A stretch of 64,000 nucleotides of DNA from Isoetes taiwanensis (lineage: Eukaryota; Streptophyta; Lycopodiopsida; Isoetales; Isoetaceae). The stretch lies in the NCBI GenBank assembly GCA_021234155.1, contig JAJEKV010000052.1:9441284-9505283 (forward strand). Direction: 5' to 3'. The stretch's first letter is position 1, and every line of letters starts with the position of its first letter. Below are positions 58,530 through 64,000 of the stretch, in pieces. The position numbers and the translations under genes were made by a program. The notes under the pieces were generated by a model. That model ran no database searches. It was not told the DNA's origin and saw only the letters and a program-made list of their open reading frames with translations.

Positions 58530-58594
58530 CATCACACGGGCCAAAACCCTTCATAGGGTTTTAAAGCTCGTGGTGCGATTTCGCGTGGTGTGAT
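58530..58594. terminator. cluster hairpin 7
   Basis: ATCACACGGG.. against ..GCGTGGTGTGAT, weaker than the others, with an inner palindrome AAAACCCT-TCAT-AGGGTTTT. It follows unit 3. Confidence 0.6.
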
Positions 58595-58735
58595 ACAAAG
58601 CAGTAGTTAGAATAGTTATTAATGTGTTCCAAATGACAAGCACCATTAATGTGTTCTAGCGGACAACCGACGAATCCGCCGACACGTCGCATGCAAAAAT
58701 CCGTATCGTGTTTAATATGTTCAAGCGCTAATATG

Positions 58736-58742
58736 TATAAAT
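58736..58742 (+). promoter_or_regulatory. TATA box of tandem unit 4
   Basis: TATAAAT, 93 bases before the ATG at 58829. Confidence 0.6.
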
Positions 58743-58828
58743 TGAGGTCCTTGCATTGTGCTCCTTCCGCCGTTAGAGTCTTTTGCTCCTCACTTCTATA
58801 ATCTTAACGCCCCTCCCATTTGTCATCT

Positions 58829-59270
58829 ATGGCCTCCACATCCTCAACCGTGATAAGGGAAAACGCAGAAGAGGATAGAACTCCCTTCCGACATATTGTT
58901 GGGTGTTCTAATGAAGAGGTTGAAGGAGCAAGATGATCTTCTAAAGGAAAACGCCGCTACAATTCAGCAGAAAAGAAGAAGAGAATGAATTCAACCTTCT
59001 CATGCTTCAGAGCCGAGAGGCAAATCAGCGTTGAATAGAAGGTCGGACAGATGACATGCCCCAACAACCGCACCGAGGTGGTTATGACGACAACGAGGTT
59101 GCTAATTCAGTGCGTAAGAACATGTTGTGCTATTGGGACAGAGAGCGGACATGTACAAAGAGATGGTGGACAGATTGGAGGAACGCTTGGATAGGGTGAT
59201 TGCTCGCTTGAGGAGAAGAGATGAAGACAAAGACGAGGACCGGAGCTGATGATGATGATGAAGATAATGA
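58829..59270 (+). pseudogene. coiled-coil paralogue 4 of the tandem array
   Basis: MASTSSTVIRENAEEDRTP, then in another frame MKRLKEQDDLLKENAATIQQ (compare MKRFKEIHDENNRLVAEN in unit 1), and finally DMYKEMVDRLEERLDRVIAR plus an acidic end. Several stops. It has the same family layout as units 1-3. Confidence 0.55.
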
Positions 59271-59381
59271 AGAAGAGCTCGCAGACCGAGCAACAATGAG
59301 TCGTTGTATTTTGTTTTTAATGTAACATCTTTCACAACTTTAATCAAAAGTAACCTTTTTTTATTATTATCTTGTAAAGCT

Positions 59382-59519
59382 TCACATGACGCAAAGCCAC
59401 ATAAATGCAAGCAATAGCGAACTCCACTGTTCGCACCGTATGATACAAATAAGATCACACGACGCCAAGCTACAGCCAGTGCAAACAAGGTTGGAGGCAA
59501 GTACTTGGCGTCCGTGTGA
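59382..59519. terminator. cluster hairpins 8 and 9
   Basis: Hairpin 8 (59382-59443): TCACATGACGC against GCACCGTATGA, imperfect. Hairpin 9 (59453-59519): GATCACACGACGCCAAG against CTTGGCGTCCGTGTGA, one mismatch. They end the cluster on the right; no cluster-like gene is seen beyond. Confidence 0.75.
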
Positions 59520-59736
59520 ACATGCTACACATTACAAGTATACTTTACCCGATTCTTTGTCTCTTAGATCTCCACTTTGTTCGATGCTAGTAGGGGCCCT
59601 AGAATTTTGCCAAACAACTTTCCGCTTTCTCTTCAAAGATTATGCCAATGGTGTTTACGACTTCGGTTGCTCCTTAAAGCGACCTTCTTGTCGTATTTAA
59701 CCATCGCCTTCTATAAAACCACTCTCGTCATCCGTC

Positions 59737-61582
59737 TTAGAGGATTAGTTCCCACATTTCCACCCCTCTTTGAGTGTTACGATGAAAGGCTATTTTAGCT
59801 TGTTTATGCGACTTCTCCATGCCTTGTGCACTCCACACTGCTAGGCTTCCATACTTCCTAAAAAACCAAGGTGCATGAGCCCAAAAGATGTGCAAGTAGT
59901 GCGTGACTTCACTCTCTCCCCATGCATCTATGAAAGCTTTAATAAATTTGTTATTCGCTTGCACGAACATTTCTGCATCTTCTCTTGTGAGGTCCATTCT
60001 CTGAATGTATGGGAACAATTCAGACAATGCATCCCATGCTTTTTTTTTTCCTCAATGCCGAACGAACGCCATCTGTGCGGTCCTGCTCCGCATCAACCAG
60101 CAATTTTCCAAATTCATAGACCTTTTCTCCCATCCGGTTTCGCTCGTCTCTCTATGATTCTTTATGAAGCGTCGAGCTTTCATCCCTCCAATTGACACCT
60201 TACGAGGCACACTTGTTCTTCCTGCCCGTTTCTCATCGAGCTCTAATCTTACATTGCCACCATGCAAACCTGCTTCTGATAGAACATGTTCAACTCTACG
60301 AATTCCTTCCTCTCTTCTCTTCTTGTCTGAAATGTTCCACACGAATCTGCAGCTCAAAAATATCATCTTGTCGATGATTCTCACAAAGCCGTGCAAAGTG
60401 CAGATATGAACCCTCTCTAATGGAATGGGGAAAATGCCATGGAACTTGGGATCTTCTTCTCCTCTATTAGGAGCATTTGCTTGGTTAAGGGACAAGGTTG
60501 AAACAGTCTTCCCAAAGATTTGACTTCCTTGCATGATAGCAAAGATGCACAACTTTTGCATGTTCCTTGTCCTCCTCCACTTGCTTTCTCGCTTTTAAAT
60601 CAGACGCCAAGTGAAAAATTACTTTGTAAGATCCATAGTGATCTACTTGCAATTTTTCCCTCCCTCGAATCTAGATATTAGACTCGGGATGTCGGTTTGA
60701 TTGAACACCCATTTCAATACCTCGTGGGTTTCTTTTCGAACTTTAAAGAGACCTAACCACCGTGTGTCATCTTCAGATTGACATGAGAACCATTTTTCTA
60801 AGACGCTTCTTCTCCTCGTCCGGTCACCTCTACATCTTTTTTATTATTCTTGTTGCTCTTTGATTTAGCATGTGCAATTGCATTCTCAATTGCTCTATTC
60901 ATGATGACAACGGATACCCTCTCATACTTCTCAAACTTGGTCGGTTCCATTTCATCCAATTTTATGCAAACTTCAATCTCACCATTAGTTTACAGAAATC
61001 GTTAAGTCATAATATTTGACAAGGAATTGTAAGAGAGTAACCAGGTCAACCCAAAGATTATTATGTTCATTCATTCCAACTATGTCACAACAATCCTTGC
61101 CATTCTTATCTTTTATGGCTATGGCGGGACCAAAGACATTCAACGTGGTGCATCTCTCCTAATATGGCATACACCATCTTTGTCCTAGTAACCCTTGTAT
61201 TCTCGACAATTTGTGGACGTGGAGCGAATACTTTTTTTGTGCCCATTCTTTTCAACGCTTCGTGGAATGGCTTGAATAGAGAACGGTAACCAAGCCTACT
61301 GATGCCTACATCATCACAAACAGTCTGTACATCTGTCGCTTCTAACTTCTTGTAGATCTCTCCTAGTACCATTTCCAATACCATCTTCTTGAGAGGAGCG
61401 TTGTAGGGCTGACAAATCATGTCCACTATCTCCCTGTTTGTCGCTAGGTTCTTCACTACGTAACCAAGATTGCTTCTAGTTTCCCCAGATCTTAATTGGC
61501 CTTTGCTAGTGTTGTAAACGGACCTTGTGGCCGTGACCCTGCGTCTGAATGCACCTGATCCAAACTTCAACAGCACGAGCAT
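59737..61582 (-). pseudogene. orphan mobile-element protein remnant
   Basis: Minus-strand blocks in order: 61582-61106 (LGYVVKNLATNREIVDMICQ, DVQTVCDDVGISRLGYRSLF); a decayed middle (60600-61105); 60561-60052 (RVHICTLHGFVRIIDKMIFL, EHVLSEAGLHGGNVRLELDE, GGMKARRFIKN); and 60027-59737 (THYLHIFWAHAPWFFRKYGS, AVWSAQGMEKSHKQAKIAFH). I recognise these phrases as a recurrent unnamed protein of repeats in non-model eukaryotes, including seed-free plants and invertebrates. It is probably a transposase-like or element-encoded protein, but I know no established function. The THY..H..WAHAP...KYGSLA..S.QGMEKSH block is strongly conserved. Stops and frame changes show decay. The element's ends were not found. 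Confidence 0.55.
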
Positions 61583-61669
61583 CCTTGAAGATGTACATCT
61601 GTTGTATAATATTGTGAATCAGAGCTAGAGGCGAGTGAGAACAGAAGTTAATGCAACACAATCAGACGA

Positions 61670-62215
61670 GACTGGGAGCTCATATTGGGCGGATGCCCAA
61701 TTCGACCCATGGTGCACACGATGGACATGACTAGGGGGCTCAAATTGGGCGGCCGCCCAATTTGTTTTCCATGCTGTGCACATCGGACGTGACTGGGGAT
61801 CTCATATTGGGCACACGCCCAATTTGACCCATGGTGCAGACGATGGACATGACTAGGGGACTCAAATTGGGCAGGCACCCAATTTGTTTTCTATGCTACA
61901 CACAACGGACGTGACTGGGGAGCTAAAATTGGGCGCCCGCCCAATTTGGTTTCCATGTTGTGCACAGTGGATATGACCGAGGATCTAGAATTGGGCGTCC
62001 GCCCAATTTGGTTTGTCTGGTGCGCAATGTGCACATGAAGAGGGGAGTTCGAATTGGGAGGCTACCCAGTTTAGTTCCACTGATCTCTCTGGCAATCATG
62101 ATCGAGGACTTCAAATTGCGTGCCTACCCAATCTGAACTCCCCGATCATGATTCATCTAATTGGGCGGCTGCTCAATTTGAATTAACATGCGTACCCGCC
62201 CAACATGGTCCTCAA
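61670..62215. repeat. palindrome-cored minisatellite, about 61-bp units
   Basis: About nine units begin near 61670, 61737, 61799, 61859, 61920, 61982, 62045, 62107 and 62157. Each has a core AAATTGGGC...GCCCAATTT and a spacer like CATGGTGCACACGATGGACA. The core at 61741-61764 (CAAATTGGGCGG/CCGCCCAATTTG) is a perfect 24-bp palindrome. Alternate spacers match better, so a two-unit (about 122-bp) higher order is likely. The minus-strand frames across it are artefacts. Confidence 0.9.
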
Positions 62216-62704
62216 CAATGCTAGGGCAAAGAGTCATCCTTGGCCATCTGCCCGACTTGGACCCAATACTGAACCTGCAACTCTAAAACTAACACTAAAT
62301 TGGCGGGCCTGTTTGAGCAAGAGGGAGCTCAATCCATTTCATAAAGACAAGTCTATGTAGCTCCTCGTAAGATGGAAGCTACATACACTATATAACTAGT
62401 AAGTATGGGACCAAACAACTTGAAGAGAATTTCATCATGTTTTTACAATAGGAAAACATTAGTTCGAACTCAGACAACACTACCACAACTATAAAACGAT
62501 ACTTCTAAACTAAGATTACCTTGGGGGTGTGATGCGCCATGTAACTTCTTCGTTATCTGGAGACAATCAACTATATTGGTGAGCGCTCAAGAATTGAAGA
62601 TTCAAATGCAGAAAGCAATAGACACAGTCTGGTGGCATGGAAGAATAATAACAAAATTCCCCTTTCAAATTCAAATTCAAAATGCTCCAAGAACGCATGA
62701 CTTG
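62216..62704. other. anonymous DNA
   Basis: No gene supported. Confidence 0.4.
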
Positions 62705-62855
62705 CCATGTGTGGCCCTGCTATTCATGGAGGCAGGATTGCCATGTGCCGCCTGGTCATTTATGGGCTACACGGGCTGGCCATGTGGCGCTGCATCATAT
62801 ATGGACTAAGGCCCGCCATGTGGCGCCCCATTATTTATGGACTACAACGGTCCAT
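62705..62855. repeat. 37-bp minisatellite, four units
   Basis: Units begin with CCATGTG at 62705, 62741, 62779 and 62815, each with a GCGCC-type word and ATTTATGG.CTAC or similar. Diverged. It explains the Trp/Cys-rich open frames at 62576-63095. Confidence 0.8.
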
Positions 62856-63099
62856 TTTTCACTGAAAGGTTGCCACTTGTCGCAATGCTGTGGGACCTCA
62901 TTGCATGTCTATTTTAACTGCCTCATCGGACTAGGGATATGCAACATGGAATCCTTTTGGGTGAATCCATGGGACCGCATCTTCGAAAGGCTACAGTCAC
63001 TGCATGTTTTAGCCTATTTGTATGTCAGCCAAAGCCACTGTCATGGCTCTGCCTGTTGTTATTCCAAGACCCTGATTGTCAAACAAACCCCTTGAGTCT

Positions 63100-63427
63100 G
63101 AACCCAAGTTAGAGCCTTTAATTCTGTTGCATTATGTATATTGTGGTGATGTTTTTTAGTGTTGTTGAATGGGCCACCCTTTGTGGTGGTATATTATTAT
63201 ATATATTGTTGTTGTGTGCTCACATCATGGAAACGCGCTTCCCTAGTATAGGATGTCTGAGAGGAGGACTAGAGCAATGACATCTTCGTGTCCTTCACTT
63301 AGGCACTTGGCCATCCCATATGGTTTCTGCTTGACAGAGGGCCTTTCTTAGTGATAGAGTCACCAACAAGGAGGACTTCCCATATTTATACGATGGAAGC
63401 ATTGTATAGCTTAGAGAAATGTCACAA
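63100..63427 (+). repeat. candidate copia LTR (3' part)
   Basis: This stretch precedes a primer-binding-site-like sequence and contains a TATA-like box (TATTTATA, 63383-63390). It ends GTCACAA. The LTR start and a second LTR are not visible; the element would continue beyond the window. Confidence 0.45.
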
Positions 63428-63440
63428 TGGTATCCGAGCC
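63428..63440 (+). other. primer-binding site, Met-tRNA type, one mismatch
   Basis: TGGTATCCGAGCC differs from the canonical TGGTATCAGAGCC by one base (A to C) and is followed by ATGATC. It compares with the intact site at 8296-8307. Confidence 0.6.
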
Positions 63441-64000
63441 ATGATCTCAATAGACCAGATCATAGCAATGGCACTGGTTATATGCATGCATTAGGGGTTG
63501 GTTAGGAAAAAATAGGGGATGAAATATGAAGAGCGAGGTTAAAATTAGGGAAGAATAAGGTCTCTTTCTTCACGAATCATAACTTTTTGTAGGAAGCTCA
63601 AATCGAGGCAATTTCTATGCAGCTGGATATAGGATACTTGGAATACAGGACACTTGGATGAAACTCAATAAAGCCCCATAAAGAGGTGCACCATGTCACC
63701 ATCTTCAAGGTTGATAAACATGACTGCCTCATTAGGGATATTTCATGCACCTAATGTAGTGCACTCAATAATCTCTTCTTGGAAAGTATTAACAACGAAC
63801 TCTGTCTCCTTCAATGAACCTGCAATTTATATATACATCCATCATACATATCCATCATTGTAAAACAATTTCACATGTGGGACCTCAATGACTTCTACCC
63901 GGTGTATGCCATGTACATCTCCAATCATTAACAAGAATGCCTCCCCCCACGTAGTTGGAACTTCGACAAGCCTAGATGTCTCTTGAGTGCGTGATGATAT
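63441..64000. other. right edge, no gene recognised
   Basis: If a copia element starts at 63428 its leader would lie here, but no gag motif was recognised before the window ends. Confidence 0.35.

Noticed and set aside
40733-59519. The hairpins as ordinary MITEs
   Set aside because: They lack target duplications that I can see, have short unique loops, and sit at gene ends in register with TATA boxes; a genome scan is still needed.

Overview
This is nuclear DNA of a land plant. It holds a split, intron-bearing plastid-type cystathionine gamma-synthase gene with the plant MTO1 nascent-peptide segment, remnants of a PPR gene and an ERF gene, and many degraded plant retrotransposons (Ty1/copia, chromodomain Ty3/gypsy, other gypsy elements, LINEs). 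The low gene density, many short tandem duplications and some of the orphan mobile-element families fit a large seed-free vascular plant genome such as a fern. That last step is inference from memory of such families; a gymnosperm is not excluded.

Layout. 0-12 kb: PPR remnant, a long TA microsatellite, an unrecognised exon on the minus strand (3882-4427), tandem duplications, a LINE reverse-transcriptase remnant and a decayed copia element (LTR end at 8295, polyprotein to about 11570). 12-15 kb: a decayed minus-strand chromovirus interrupted by a hAT-like MITE with an 8-bp target duplication. 15-28 kb: mostly anonymous DNA with minisatellites (one built on a 30-bp perfect palindrome), an AP2/ERF pseudogene, a short Helitron and a LINE 3' fragment. 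28.1-32 kb: a Mutator-like MITE directly upstream of the one clearly intact host gene, cystathionine gamma-synthase (11 exons, 569 codons plus stop). 32.5-34.7 kb: a minus-strand gene for a single-tyrosine HUH endonuclease, probably a Replitron-type transposon protein. 36-38.9 kb: a decayed gypsy element.

39.2-59.5 kb is the most unusual part. It is a compact cluster of small genes with no recognisable host homologues, except a highly divergent histone H3 that keeps the canonical N-terminal ARTKQTAR. The genes are separated by hairpins that all share the arm TCACACGACGC, and several have a TATA box about 90-105 bases before the start codon. Two members of one protein family lie in opposite orientation, and four coiled-coil paralogues lie in tandem. 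The cluster was split by a young 11.2-kb Ty3/gypsy retrotransposon (43183-54396, 5-bp duplication GCCCC) that landed inside one gene. I interpret the cluster as a decayed endogenous copy of a large DNA virus or another large self-contained element. The gene layout is seen directly; the viral origin is inferred.

59.5-64 kb: a minus-strand remnant of an orphan mobile-element protein, a second palindrome-based minisatellite, a 37-bp minisatellite and a candidate copia LTR end with primer-binding site at 63428.
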